Origin: Puia sp963703355
Lineage (GTDB): Bacteria; Bacteroidota; Bacteroidia; Chitinophagales; Chitinophagaceae
DNA length: 64,000 nucleotides
Direction: 5' to 3'
NCBI GenBank assembly: GCA_963703355.1
Contig: OY969813.1
Location: 2,480,001 to 2,544,000 of the forward strand
Shown piece by piece: positions 1 through 9,041 of the stretch. The translations under genes and the position numbers were made by a program. The notes under the pieces are model-generated. The model was not told the origin of the DNA. It saw only the letters and a list, made by a program, of their open reading frames with translations, and searched no databases. How positions within the stretch are numbered: position 1 is the stretch's first letter; each line of letters opens with the position of its first letter.

Positions 1-27
1 CATTGTATAACCATTAAACATATTACG

Positions 28-441
28 ATGATAACCAAAATGGATCATGTTTGTATCTACGTGCTCAATCAGGAGAGTGCCCATGATTTTTACGTAAATA
101 AACTTGGATTCAAAGTACATACCGACGTTCCGATGGGCCCAGGAATGCGCTGGTTGACTGTCTGTCCGCCTGACCAGCCTGATCTGGAACTCACGTTGAT
201 GCCCATCGCAGAAGGAATGATGTTTAAAGGCGATGCAGCGAACCAGATGAGGGAACTGGTAAAGCAGGGAACATTTGGATTTGGTGTATTCCGATGCAAC
301 AACCTCAACGCGACTTATGAAGAATTAAAAGAAAAAGGAGTCGTATTTAAAAAGCCTCCTACCAAAGAATTCTACGGCTACGAGGCTCTGTTCCTTGATG
401 ATTCAGGCAATTGGTTTTCGTTAGGTGAAAAGCCCCAATAA
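28..441 (+). CDS. VOC (glyoxalase/dioxygenase fold) family protein
   Basis: 137 residues, ATG start. The chain shows the two beta-alpha-beta-beta-beta halves of the vicinal oxygen chelate fold: it opens with MDHVCIYVLNQESAHDFYVNKLGF (broken here by the normal VOC pattern of a first strand, helix and KLGF turn) and closes with GYEALFLDDSGNWFSL. The early His in DHVCIYV and the Glu in YGYEALF are the usual metal ligands. Such proteins act on diverse small molecules (lactoylglutathione, catechols, fosfomycin), so the substrate cannot be told. It stands alone, with no operon partner in view. Confident about the family, not about the reaction. Confidence 0.85.
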   Translation: MITKMDHVCIYVLNQESAHDFYVNKLGFKVHTDVPMGPGMRWLTVCPPDQPDLELTLMPIAEGMMFKGDAANQMRELVKQGTFGFGVFRCNNLNATYEELKEKGVVFKKPPTKEFYGYEALFLDDSGNWFSLGEKPQ

Positions 442-543
442 AACACCCATGTCTGCAAGGCTAGAGCCTTAGTAGGCGTAGAATGTCATGCGTATGGCCT
501 TCAATGTTCGCCTTTGTTTCAGTCTTGAGACTTCCGGGGGGAA

Positions 544-564
544 AAAAAAGCCCCTCTCGGGGCT
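544..564 (-). terminator. Rho-independent terminator of the 65-residue membrane protein gene
   Basis: Read on the minus strand there is a stem AGCCCC-GAGA-GGGGCT followed directly by a run of eight T. It lies about 30 bases after the stop of the minus-strand gene ending at 592. A convergent role for the plus-strand gene ending at 441 is less likely because the T run is on the minus strand. Confidence 0.75.
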
Positions 565-591
565 CTATTCAATATACCAGCGATTCTAAAA

Positions 592-789
592 CTAGCTCTT
601 AGCAAGTATTTTGTTTACAAGTGGTACAGTAAAGCCCATGGCTTTACCAATCCAAAGTGTGAGAGATACAATCCAAACGATGGTAAGACCAGCAGAGATG
701 TTATAATTCTCGTTCAGATATAGAAAAGCAGAAGTAGCACAGGTGATGATAATCAAAAACAATGTTGTAAATGTAGAGATCGCTTTCAT
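592..789 (-). CDS. small two-helix membrane protein
   Basis: 65 residues with two hydrophobic stretches (about residues 5-25 and 31-53) separated by a short polar turn, LNENYNIS. No known domain is recognised. It has its own terminator, so it is probably a single-gene transcript. Function unknown; likely an inner-membrane protein. Confidence 0.55.
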   Translation of the reverse strand: MKAISTFTTLFLIIITCATSAFLYLNENYNISAGLTIVWIVSLTLWIGKAMGFTVPLVNKILAKS

Positions 790-1128
790 AATGTGTAGTT
801 TAGGGTATGATGAATAAATTAAAAACCGTCTTGTGGGTTCATCAGGGGATTGGACGGTTATTCAGGGGGATGTGGATCTACACTTGGTATCTTCTCTTTC
901 CGTTCTCGTGTTTTTCGGCGTGTGACCGTAAAAACCTCATTGCTGATGCAAAGATGTATCGCAAGATCCAATCATGCAAGGGTTTATACGAGGTATTTTT
1001 TCCCCGCTTTCCCAGGATGAGAATAGTTTTTATAGACACATGATTTTCAGTGTCCCGCTACAGTACAATCCATAAAATAGACGAAAATTATTTTATAACT
1101 ACCATGTACATGCGTAGTAAAAGTTCGA
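790..1128. other. intergenic stretch without a supported gene
   Basis: An open frame at 807-1043 (+) gives a 78-residue translation with no domain-like composition, and I do not support it as a gene. Nothing else recognisable is seen in these 339 bases beyond the presumed upstream region of the gene at 592-789. Confidence 0.4.
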
Positions 1129-2004
1129 TTAAACCAGAAAATCCATATCCTCCCTGCTCAGCGTTATGTCCGCCGCCTTTATATTTTCTTCAAAATGTTT
1201 AAGAGAAGAAGTGCCGGGTATGGGTAGTATCCATGGTGAACGATGAAGCAACCAGGCGAGATTGATCTGGGCTTCGGTGGCATTGTATTTTTTTGCAATC
1301 GTAGCGATGCGGTCATCTTTTTTTGGAAGGGATTGGACTAAGGAAAAATAGGGGATGAAAGGAATGCCATTTTTCTCACATGTATTAAGCACTTCGCCGC
1401 CGCTGTTCACGCCCCCATGAGGGAAGTTGAAAGAAACGCGCTGACCATGACCATACATATTTTCTACGGTGGCAATCGTTCCCATAGACATGGCGGTATC
1501 CAGTTGCTCCACGCTGACATTGCTCACCCCGAGATGTAATATTTTTCCTTCTTTTTGCAATTGGAACATCGCATCCATTGATTCCTTAAAAGGAACACCA
1601 CCCGGAATTACCCTGAAATGAACCAGCGTCATCTGTTCCCTCTTCAACGTTTGCAGGTTCCTATCAATACTGGCCCGTAATTGTTCAGGACGGTTATAAG
1701 AAATCCAACTTTTATCAGGTTTCCTCGCACCACCTAACTTAGTGCAAATGACCAGATCTTTTGGATAAGGATGAAGTGCTTCTGCGATAAGTCTGTTTGT
1801 AACATCATCGCCGTAGTAGTCGGCTGTATCAATAAATTGAATTCCCTGCGCGACAGCTGCCTTCAATATCAACAGGGCTTCCGGTCGATTTTTCGGTTCT
1901 CCCCAGATGCCCTCGCCTGTAAGACGCATGGTGCCATAACCAAAACGGTTTATTGTGATGGGAGCTTTGCTCTTGCCTGCTATAGTGATTTCCTTTGAGA
2001 TCAT
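1129..2004 (-). CDS. aldo/keto reductase
   Basis: NADPH-dependent reductase of the AKR (TIM barrel) family, about 291 residues from the preferred start MISKEITI at 2004; an in-frame ATG at 2034 would add ten atypical residues. The catalytic tetrad is visible: Asp and Tyr in FIDTADYYG, Lys in VICTKLGG and His in LVHFRV. The C-terminal part has the cofactor-binding IPGTSSLKHFEENIKA. The LGVSNVSVEQL segment is also typical. Substrate cannot be predicted. Downstream on the same strand as the next three genes but with a 54-base gap, so co-transcription is possible. Confidence 0.9.
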   Translation of the reverse strand: MISKEITIAGKSKAPITINRFGYGTMRLTGEGIWGEPKNRPEALLILKAAVAQGIQFIDTADYYGDDVTNRLIAEALHPYPKDLVICTKLGGARKPDKSWISYNRPEQLRASIDRNLQTLKREQMTLVHFRVIPGGVPFKESMDAMFQLQKEGKILHLGVSNVSVEQLDTAMSMGTIATVENMYGHGQRVSFNFPHGGVNSGGEVLNTCEKNGIPFIPYFSLVQSLPKKDDRIATIAKKYNATEAQINLAWLLHRSPWILPIPGTSSLKHFEENIKAADITLSREDMDFLV

Positions 2005-2058
2005 ATGAATGAGGAGAATGTTGTAGCAGTACAACAGGCGAGCGTCATAAAAGTTCGC

Positions 2059-2490
2059 TTACTTATCCGGGAAATGGCCTCCCTGCAATGCGATCATCTT
2101 CCAGCCCTGATTTGTTTTCATGTAGGTCTCCATGAAAAAGAGATGCAGGGTTGACTGAACATTGTTTGCTGTAATGGTAAACAACCCTTTGCCAGTAAGT
2201 ATAGCCGTGTTTCCAAAAACATTTACTCTGGTCTCTTCGATATTGATACCGTTGTGAATGAAGCCAGGGTTCTTAAAGTTAGCAAGATATTCAGCTTTAT
2301 TACGTCTGATGCCGGCACTGGTAACTCCAATAAAATGTTCATCGAGCATTTGCGCAACAGAATCAGCGCTGTTACGAATCTCCCATTGAAAAAACTGTTT
2401 TGATAATGCAATGATTTCATCCGCGTCTTTTGACTGGGCAAAGACTTTCGTTCCTGCGAAGAGAATGACCGATAGTAATAGTTTTTTCAT
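2059..2490 (-). CDS. secreted SnoaL/DUF4440-like protein
   Basis: Start chosen at MKKLLLSVILFAG (2490), which gives a clean signal peptide ending near VFAQ; the frame is open to 2529. The mature part, about 125 residues, has the NTF2-like pattern: helix DADEIIALSKQFFQWEIR, LDEHFIGVTSAG, then strands ending in WKMIALQGGHFP. DUF4440 members are often ketosteroid-isomerase-like and of unknown substrate. It is 45 bases downstream of the DUF1080 gene on the same strand, so the two may be one transcript. Confidence 0.75.
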   Translation of the reverse strand: MKKLLLSVILFAGTKVFAQSKDADEIIALSKQFFQWEIRNSADSVAQMLDEHFIGVTSAGIRRNKAEYLANFKNPGFIHNGINIEETRVNVFGNTAILTGKGLFTITANNVQSTLHLFFMETYMKTNQGWKMIALQGGHFPDK

Positions 2491-2534
2491 CCCCGATGCA
2501 ATATTATTTTGAATTCTAACACTATGCAAAATTT

Positions 2535-3170
2535 CTAGTCCAGCACTTTCACAAGAATGTTTTTGAAGTGTACTTCACTTTTTGGATCGTGGCCCTGCAA
2601 GGCGAAAGTGCCACTGGAGATAATATGATTTGTTTGTCCTGGTTCGGGTTTAAAATCAGCAGGTTCGGTATATTCCACAACTGTTTTGCCGTTCAATTTA
2701 ATCGTAACATGTTTGCCCTCCACTTTGATATATTCTGTGAACCACTCCATATCCTTCACGTACACTTCTTTAATATTTACCACATCGTAGAGACTACCGG
2801 TTCGTTTCCAGTCGGTATGCGAATTATTCACCTGTACTTCAAACCCTGTGTCGGGCCAGCTCTTTTCCTGGTAGTGCGTATGAAAATAAATACCTGAATT
2901 CGAACCGGGATAGGTCATCACGTCTGCCTTGAATTCAAAGTTTTTGAAATTGTGGTTTTGATATTCGCCTATATAAAATAAATGGGCCGTAAGTCCATGC
3001 ACCACGATCTGTCCATCTTTTACTGAAAATGTGCCCGCGTTTTCACCTACTTTCCATCCGTTCAGTGACTGACCGTCGAATAAAGAAACCCAATCCGATG
3101 AAACGGATTTATAATGACGGAAAGAAGAAAGCAATATCAGGACTGCTGAAAAGAGGATCCATTTTTTCAT
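2535..3170 (-). CDS. DUF1080 (3-keto-disaccharide hydrolase-type) secreted protein
   Basis: Start at MKKWILFSAV (3170) gives a signal peptide; the frame is open to 3203. The mature protein has the DUF1080 concanavalin-like fold markers: WVSLFDGQSLNGWKVG, FEFKADVMTYPGSNSGIYFHTHY, KLNGKTVVEYTEP and the terminal IISSGTFALQGHDPKSEVHFKNI. Family members in Bacteroidota are periplasmic or outer-membrane proteins, several of which cleave 3-keto-glycosides. About 211 residues, normal for the family. Confidence 0.88.
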   Translation of the reverse strand: MKKWILFSAVLILLSSFRHYKSVSSDWVSLFDGQSLNGWKVGENAGTFSVKDGQIVVHGLTAHLFYIGEYQNHNFKNFEFKADVMTYPGSNSGIYFHTHYQEKSWPDTGFEVQVNNSHTDWKRTGSLYDVVNIKEVYVKDMEWFTEYIKVEGKHVTIKLNGKTVVEYTEPADFKPEPGQTNHIISSGTFALQGHDPKSEVHFKNILVKVLD

Positions 3171-3224
3171 TGCATTGTTTTTTAATTGACATTTACCCAC
3201 CATTCATGATATTAATGTAAGCTA

Positions 3225-4046
3225 TTATTTTGTAACATTCGTTAGTTCATCAGCAAATTGCTGTACAGCGGGCAGCTGTTGCTGAACATTCTCTTTCATG
3301 TTAGCTATTTCTTTCAGCCATTCCTGCTTTATCTGTTCCATAGATTGCTGTTCAGTAGCATGAATCTTGTGTTGTTTCTTTCCCAAATGACGTACAAAAG
3401 AATCCGTATCGTGCAAAGACCCAATATTGGATTCAACGGATTTAATGATTTTCTCATAGCTGTTCAACATACGCTGAACTGACTCAATGTCCTCTTTGTA
3501 AAGAGGCAGGACGTACAAAACTGACTTTAATATTTTTCTCAGCTGATGCAGGTTGCGCATATCAGCCATGATATCCTGCTTCAAAAGATCCGAGACAGAC
3601 ACAGCGCGTGCGGTTAAGAATTGTTCGAGTAAGTGGATTGACAATAACCCGCTGGGAAATTTTACAAAGTCCTTCACCCTGAAAACAGCAAAAGATCTCG
3701 GCTTTTCGCCAAGTTTATTCACTGTTTTCTTTTTTACCAAACTCAGATATTCCATAAAGCGTTTAGGGCTATCGATAATACCGTTTTTTGTGATGGAATG
3801 GATAGCTTCTGTTTCTAAATCAATCTTTCGCAGCTCACCTACCTCATGGAATATTTTATCGAGGCGTTCCGGCAATTGTAATACCGCGCCAAATTTGCTC
3901 TCAAATCGCATGAGTTGTAAATAAGCATCAATACGTTTTACACTCAACCGCAGCTGATGAATATTTTCGGCATCGGTTTTCTTCCCCGATTTGAGGAAGG
4001 CATTGATTTTTGCCAGTCGTTCTTCTATGGTAGTCTTGGCATTCAT
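3225..4046 (-). CDS. CHAD domain protein
   Basis: 273 residues, mostly helical and rich in Lys/Arg. The signature IHQLRLSVKRIDAYLQLM near residues 25-42 and a second MRNLHQLRKILKSVLY near 165 are the paired HxLR..(K)R helices of the CHAD domain, which binds inorganic polyphosphate. No CYTH triphosphatase domain is fused or adjacent, so its job is probably polyphosphate-granule association rather than catalysis. No operon partner is evident. Confidence 0.75.
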   Translation of the reverse strand: MNAKTTIEERLAKINAFLKSGKKTDAENIHQLRLSVKRIDAYLQLMRFESKFGAVLQLPERLDKIFHEVGELRKIDLETEAIHSITKNGIIDSPKRFMEYLSLVKKKTVNKLGEKPRSFAVFRVKDFVKFPSGLLSIHLLEQFLTARAVSVSDLLKQDIMADMRNLHQLRKILKSVLYVLPLYKEDIESVQRMLNSYEKIIKSVESNIGSLHDTDSFVRHLGKKQHKIHATEQQSMEQIKQEWLKEIANMKENVQQQLPAVQQFADELTNVTK

Positions 4047-4133
4047 CGATTGCTCGCATTTCCAGTTTTAGTTTTGAGACCCAGGCAGAAAAACATCATT
4101 AGGCGCACCAGTTGTATATAACGATCCCATCTG

Positions 4134-4655
4134 TTAGTGCGGAATAATTTTAATGAAGGGTTTCGTTCCCAGGAGAATTGTAGAATCCTTCGGAATCAAC
4201 GGCTCGAGTTTTTCCGGAGTAAAAAAAACAATCATAATAATTAACGCCGGCCAACACCCATAAGCCAGCGATGCTCCCCAAACAGCATCCGGTAAATACC
4301 ATCTCTCCGATTGCCAATGAATATCGATCCAAAGCAGATTATACAGAATAAAAGGGGCAATGAAAATCGAAAATATCAGAGAGAAGAACTGCATCTTATT
4401 GAAGGCCAAATGATTTTTGAAAGTTGAGAGCATACGCGTTTCAAATTCTATTTCAGATAAATCATTTTTATAAAATGTTTTAATCACCGATAAATAGCAT
4501 GCCGTAAAATCGCCGTCCTCTTCCAGATTATTTTCAATTATAATGCAGATATGATCGAGTAAATTATGCTGAAGATCCTCCGTAATGATACCACGATCAA
4601 GAATATCTTTCAGAATAAAATCAACTTCCTGGTCAGTTAAAGAATGCATCTTCAA
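4134..4655 (-). CDS. membrane protein partner of the PadR regulator
   Basis: 173 residues. The N-terminal half is a soluble helical module (LTDQEVDFILKDI then LQHNLLDHICIIIE) commonly found in Bacteroidota next to PadR regulators, in the manner of permease-prefix/HAAS domains. The C-terminal half has two membrane helices, near residues 85-105 and 131-150. Its start codon overlaps the stop of the PadR gene by 4 bases, so translation is coupled. Such modules are thought to work with the PadR repressor in sensing; this is inference. Confidence 0.65.
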   Translation of the reverse strand: MKMHSLTDQEVDFILKDILDRGIITEDLQHNLLDHICIIIENNLEEDGDFTACYLSVIKTFYKNDLSEIEFETRMLSTFKNHLAFNKMQFFSLIFSIFIAPFILYNLLWIDIHWQSERWYLPDAVWGASLAYGCWPALIIMIVFFTPEKLEPLIPKDSTILLGTKPFIKIIPH

Positions 4656-4999
4656 GACTTTTTAGTCTTCAGATCAAGCAAAGAAACCATCGACTCCATA
4701 AAGCTCGATATCTCCTTTACTTTCTCTTTTGTTTTTACCTTCCCCTCCTGGCTCAAGCGATAATATTTTCGCATGCGCTTTCCTATATATTCAATTTCAG
4801 TGGTTACCAGTTTATCGGCTTCAAGGGCATGTAATGTGGGATATAAAGCACCCTCCGTTAATTGAATTTTGTCGGCAGTCAGCTCCTTTACCTTTTGAGT
4901 GATTTCATATCCATACATCTTCTTATTATCGGCGAGTAGTTTTAGAATAATTGTTTTTAACGTCCCTTTCAGAAGTTCTGTGGAATAAGTCATATTCAA
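4652..4999 (-). CDS. PadR family transcriptional regulator
   Basis: 115 residues with the PadR winged helix: LLKGTLKTIILKLLADNKKMYGYEI, then LTEGALYPTLHALEADKLVTTE and the wing KRMRKYYRLSQEGK, followed by a short C-terminal helix. This is the small subclass that dimerises through one C-terminal helix. The usual role is repression of its own operon, here including the 4134-4655 membrane protein that overlaps it. ATG at 4993 is an alternative start. Confidence 0.9.
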   Translation of the reverse strand: MNMTYSTELLKGTLKTIILKLLADNKKMYGYEITQKVKELTADKIQLTEGALYPTLHALEADKLVTTEIEYIGKRMRKYYRLSQEGKVKTKEKVKEISSFMESMVSLLDLKTKKS

Positions 5000-5053
5000 A
5001 TATACATAAGAAAGCTATGCCTGTAAGTCAGGGGTAGGATTTCATTAAATAAA

Positions 5054-5494
5054 TCAGTTGATTATTAATAAAAAGGGCTTCTTTAACGACAGGCGTATTT
5101 TCGAACCGGGTGGAAATATTCCCCTATGTAAAAAAATAAGGATTAGCATTACCAGTGGTTCTCCACAATAAACCGCAGTGTCTGCCCATAACCCGAGGAA
5201 CGTATCTACTTTAGCGTCTGAAGGATTGTTTTTCTGATACCTGACAGGGACGATGCTACCTTCTTTTAATTCCATATGGCCTGGACCTTCAAACCAGATT
5301 TTCTGATTCCCATACATAAAATATACAAAAGAATAGGAGAGCTTGATTTGTTCTCCGGCACTACCCATTCCTTCAAAAGAGAAAACCCCCGTAGTCTTCT
5401 GAGAACGGCTCAACCAAATGATCCTGGGCACCACTACCGGCGTAACGTACAGCAGCACTATGCTTATAAATAATGTTACCTGACGTATTACCAT
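5054..5494 (-). CDS. DUF3592-like membrane protein
   Basis: Start chosen at MVIRQVTLFISIVLLYV (5494), about 146 residues; the frame is open to 5662 but the extra N-terminus overlaps a hairpin repeat and is unlikely. One helix at the N-terminus, a beta-rich middle (QIKLSYSFVYFMYGNQKIWF, then GSIVPVRYQKNNPSDAKVDTF) and a second helix near the C-terminus. The layout and the VRY-x-x-x-NPSDAKVD segment resemble DUF3592. Function unknown. Confidence 0.5.
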   Translation of the reverse strand: MVIRQVTLFISIVLLYVTPVVVPRIIWLSRSQKTTGVFSFEGMGSAGEQIKLSYSFVYFMYGNQKIWFEGPGHMELKEGSIVPVRYQKNNPSDAKVDTFLGLWADTAVYCGEPLVMLILIFLHRGIFPPGSKIRLSLKKPFLLIIN

Positions 5495-5653
5495 TTTCGA
5501 AACGCAATACTTCTGGTAGGTCCAAAAATAAAGGTAATACAAATATACATAAGAGTTATATGCATTCAAAGCAAATGCATGTAGTATAATAGTCTTCGGT
5601 AAATCTCCTGGGAACAAATCGGCCAACAGCCACCGGCCAGCAGCCAACGATCT

Positions 5654-5690
5654 GTCCCGCATTTGCGGGACTTTCCCGCACTTGCGGGAC
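5654..5690 (-). terminator. tandem hairpins after the ABC permease gene
   Basis: Two nearly identical inverted repeats lie back to back: GTCCCGC-ATTT-GCGGGAC (5654-5671) and TCCCGC-ACTT-GCGGGA (5674-5689). The second touches the stop codon of the minus-strand permease gene at 5690. Strong stems suggest a terminator or mRNA 3' end stabiliser, but there is no T run, so a repetitive extragenic element is an alternative. Confidence 0.45.
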
Positions 5691-8152
5691 TAATCCGCCC
5701 TCAAACTCTCCACCGGATTCGCCATCGCCACTTTAATCGCGCGGGAACTCACAGTGATCATCGCGATGAACAATGCAGTCAGACCGGCCGCGGCATATAT
5801 CCACCAACTGGTATGAATCCTATAGGCGTAATTCTGCAACCATCGGTTCATCAGGTATCCTGCTATAGGTGATGCGATAATAATGGCAATGAGTACCGGT
5901 TTCATAAAATCCTTAGAAAGCATCGTAACAATAGCGCTCACGTTTGCGCCCAGCACTTTTCGGATGCCGATTTCTTTTTTCCTGTTTTCTGCTGTGAGTG
6001 CTGCCAGCGCAAATAAACCAATACAGGATATGAAAACACCAATAGCCATGGCGAGGTAAACGAGTTGTGAAGTCTTTTGTTCTTTACGGTAGAAGTCTGC
6101 AATGGTATCGTCATAAAAATGATAAAGGAAGGGTTGTGACGGAAATACTTCCTTCCAGATCTTTTCCATTTTGTCCATCGCATCTGTAAAATGGCCCACG
6201 TCATTTCCAGCTGTCTTTAATTTTATGCTGTAAGCATTTTCATTCGCAGGAATCGAATACATCACCACCGGTGTGATTTTTCTACTGAGGGGTTGTAAGT
6301 TGAAATCAGCCACTACGCCCACGACGGGAACTGGATGTTCGTTTCCCTTCATATCAGGACCTCCGGTTTGCAGGAACTTACCGATTGCCTGATCAGGAGA
6401 TTTAAATCCCAGCATCCTGGCACAGGTTTCGTTAATGATCACTGCGTGCAGTGTATCGCCCGCGAAGAAATTTCTACCGGCTGCCGTTTTAATTTGATAG
6501 AGTGGAATATAATGTTCATCGATCAGTCGCAGGTTCACCCCGATATTATAAGTAGTCGCTCCATGATAAATGCAGGGCATGGTCGGACTTCCCAACACGG
6601 CAGGTGGTATGTCGTCCATGCTCACATTTTCTACTCCAGGAATATTCCTGGCTCTTTCTGCAAATAAATTCCTTTTGCTAACAGCATCCCAGCCATTCGT
6701 ATTGAGTGTAACGATGGCATCTTGTTTAAATCCCAGATCTTTTCTCAACATATAGTGAATCTGGTTGCCGATAAAAATACTCGCGATAATAAATATCAAT
6801 GAGACGGCAAATTGAAAAACAATCAGCCCCTTGCGAAAACGATCAGGGAAACCACCCTTCACGCCTGTTTTACTTTTCAATGCACTCGCAGGCTGAAAGG
6901 CAGACAATACCAGTGCCGGATACAATCCCGATAAGAATGTAGTTACAGCAATAAGAGAAATGATAAACAACACGGTTTTCGCAGTCAGCATATCCGACCA
7001 TGAGATGTTGGGAACAAAAGATGGAAAAAATGAAAGGATGGGCTTGATCATCAGTAACGAAATGATCAGGGCCAGTATACTCATCAGGAATGTTTCCGTA
7101 AGAAATTGAAACACGAGACCAGCCCTGCTGCTGCCCAATATCTTTCGAATGCCGATTTCCTTAACACGTTGCAGGGATTGAGCAAGAGAAAGATTTACAA
7201 AATTGATGGCTGCTATAATTAATATAATACCAGCGATTCCCAGCAAGCCATACAGCGTAGAAAGATTGGCCTGCTTGCCATAATCCATTTGATATTTCGT
7301 GCTATAATGCAAATCAGAAAGTGGCTGGAGATAAACTCTGTAGGCGCCAGGATCCCAATTAAAATGACTGCCCACCAATTTAGTCAGTTCCTTCTCAAGC
7401 GTAACCACGCTTGCTCCTTTTTCCAGTTTTGCAAACGTCTGCACGCGTGAATCCCAGAAAGTCCAGTTGAAGGATTGCATTACTCCCCTCAGATAACCGG
7501 CATCAATGGTGCTGTACGAAATGAAGTCGGTAAAAGTAAAATCGGTATTGCCTTTCAGTTCCTCCACAATACCCGCAACGGTCGTCTTAATAGAATCATC
7601 ATAAATCACCTGTCTTCCGATAAGACTTTCCCAATCCGTGCTGCCAAAATATTTGACGGCTTCTTTTGTAGACAACACCACTTTGTATGGTTCTGTTAAT
7701 GCAGAAACAGGATTGCCGACAAGCCATTGATAGTTGAAGATTTTGAAATACTCAGGCGCTGCAAATATGAGGTCGTTGTTATTATCTGCATCGGGGACTT
7801 TAGGGAAATGTTTGGGATCCGTGCCCCGATCGGGAATCGTAACTGTGGCATTGTAATTATGAAAACAGGTAATGGTTTCAAAACCCGATATCTTCAACTT
7901 CGCCTCGGCTGCGGTGGGCATGGACACCGTGCCGGTGTAGCGGTGATCGCCCGTTCCGCCAAAATCAGAAACCAGGCGATAGATCCGGTCGCGGTCTTTA
8001 TGAAACGTATCGTAACTCAGTTCGTGCTGCAGGATGAACCAGATGGCCAGACTGGCACTGATGCCGATAGCCAGTCCGAAAATATTGATAACACTGAGTC
8101 CTTTGGACTTCACGATATGCTTCCAGGCGATTTTGAAGTATTTGAATAGCAT
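5690..8152 (-). CDS. FtsX/MacB-type ABC transporter permease (820 residues)
   Basis: Typical Bacteroidota long permease: N-terminal MLFKYFKIAWKHIVKSKG, first helix about residues 20-40, a MacB periplasmic domain to about 250, three helices near 290-420, a second extracellular domain, and three terminal helices. Both FtsX signatures are seen: QRVKEIGIRKILGSS and NRKKEIGIRKVLGAN. The C-terminal AIKVAMANPVESLRAD is the family ending. These proteins work with a separate ATPase in exporting lipoproteins or peptides, or in mechanotransmission; no ATPase gene lies in the window. Confidence 0.92.
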   Translation of the reverse strand: MLFKYFKIAWKHIVKSKGLSVINIFGLAIGISASLAIWFILQHELSYDTFHKDRDRIYRLVSDFGGTGDHRYTGTVSMPTAAEAKLKISGFETITCFHNYNATVTIPDRGTDPKHFPKVPDADNNNDLIFAAPEYFKIFNYQWLVGNPVSALTEPYKVVLSTKEAVKYFGSTDWESLIGRQVIYDDSIKTTVAGIVEELKGNTDFTFTDFISYSTIDAGYLRGVMQSFNWTFWDSRVQTFAKLEKGASVVTLEKELTKLVGSHFNWDPGAYRVYLQPLSDLHYSTKYQMDYGKQANLSTLYGLLGIAGIILIIAAINFVNLSLAQSLQRVKEIGIRKILGSSRAGLVFQFLTETFLMSILALIISLLMIKPILSFFPSFVPNISWSDMLTAKTVLFIISLIAVTTFLSGLYPALVLSAFQPASALKSKTGVKGGFPDRFRKGLIVFQFAVSLIFIIASIFIGNQIHYMLRKDLGFKQDAIVTLNTNGWDAVSKRNLFAERARNIPGVENVSMDDIPPAVLGSPTMPCIYHGATTYNIGVNLRLIDEHYIPLYQIKTAAGRNFFAGDTLHAVIINETCARMLGFKSPDQAIGKFLQTGGPDMKGNEHPVPVVGVVADFNLQPLSRKITPVVMYSIPANENAYSIKLKTAGNDVGHFTDAMDKMEKIWKEVFPSQPFLYHFYDDTIADFYRKEQKTSQLVYLAMAIGVFISCIGLFALAALTAENRKKEIGIRKVLGANVSAIVTMLSKDFMKPVLIAIIIASPIAGYLMNRWLQNYAYRIHTSWWIYAAAGLTALFIAMITVSSRAIKVAMANPVESLRAD

Positions 8153-8236
8153 GGGATGGTTGGTTTGGTCTAACTACGATGCGCCAACCCTGAAATTCCA
8201 TAAAAAAACAGACTTTTATTAAGTAATCGCTTGTGG

Positions 8237-9040
8237 TTAGTTGTCAAGTTTAGCATTATAAGTAGCCTGTTTTATGCTGAAGTATTTTATGAACCAATAA
8301 GGTCGTTCGCCATAAATTTCGACATCCTGCAAAAGTCCGTTTTTCCTGACCTGTGCAATTACTTTAGGATCTTTGCCAGTCGATGAATTATCAAAAAAAT
8401 AAGATTGATCAGCAATCAACGAGGCATCATACATAAGATTCATTGAACGCTTGTACCTGCTTCGAATCTTGTTAGCCGGTACATTGTGGCCACCTTGCAT
8501 TTTACGAGCCTTAACTCTAAAAACATTGATTTTCGGTGATTCTGTAGAAACAAAATATAAATAAACCTTATACCCTGCATCTGCGGCTTCTCTTAGAATA
8601 TCTAATTTTGAAGAATGAGAAAAGACTGTTTCAAATGAAAATTTCTTCTTTTCGATTAGTAATTTCTTTCTCAGAAAATCGGCAATTACCTGTGCCAGAT
8701 ATTCTTTACTAGATTTATCCAGAAGGGACAAATGGTTGGACCTTAATTTAAATGATCTTATAAACTGAGGTTTTTTAAACCCCTTACCAATTAACCCTGA
8801 AGCCAGGGTATAATCTATAAATTCCTTCGGCGTCGTCTTTAAATTATATTTTTTGAATGAAATGCCTTCTGTAGTAAGTTCTTCAGCTATATCATCTGCA
8901 TTCACATAATATCCGAGGTCAATTTTATTGCCGTCAATCTCTAAATCTCTTATAAATTTTAAAACGGTGGTTTTCCCTGATCCATTGGGACCTGCAAATA
9001 CTCTTAGACGTAATATCTTCTTTTGATTACCCGTAGTCAA
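8237..9040 (-). CDS. zeta-toxin-like P-loop kinase
   Basis: 267 residues. Walker A FAGPNGSGKTT lies at the N-terminus, followed by YYVNADDIAEEL, SFETVFSH and the lid motif ARKMQGGHNVPANKIRSRYKRS, all typical of zeta-toxin/UDP-GlcNAc-kinase-like proteins. The start codon is TTG at 9040, one base after the TAG stop of the upstream small gene, which indicates translational coupling. I infer a toxin-antitoxin pair; zeta toxins phosphorylate cell-wall precursors, but the activity of this branch is unproven. Confidence 0.75.
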   Translation of the reverse strand: MTTGNQKKILRLRVFAGPNGSGKTTVLKFIRDLEIDGNKIDLGYYVNADDIAEELTTEGISFKKYNLKTTPKEFIDYTLASGLIGKGFKKPQFIRSFKLRSNHLSLLDKSSKEYLAQVIADFLRKKLLIEKKKFSFETVFSHSSKLDILREAADAGYKVYLYFVSTESPKINVFRVKARKMQGGHNVPANKIRSRYKRSMNLMYDASLIADQSYFFDNSSTGKDPKVIAQVRKNGLLQDVEIYGERPYWFIKYFSIKQATYNAKLDN

Positions 9041-9041
9041 A

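Noticed and set aside
807..1043. 78-codon open frame on the plus strand
   Set aside because: The translation has no domain-like or membrane pattern and lies in the upstream region of a divergent gene; no support beyond its length.
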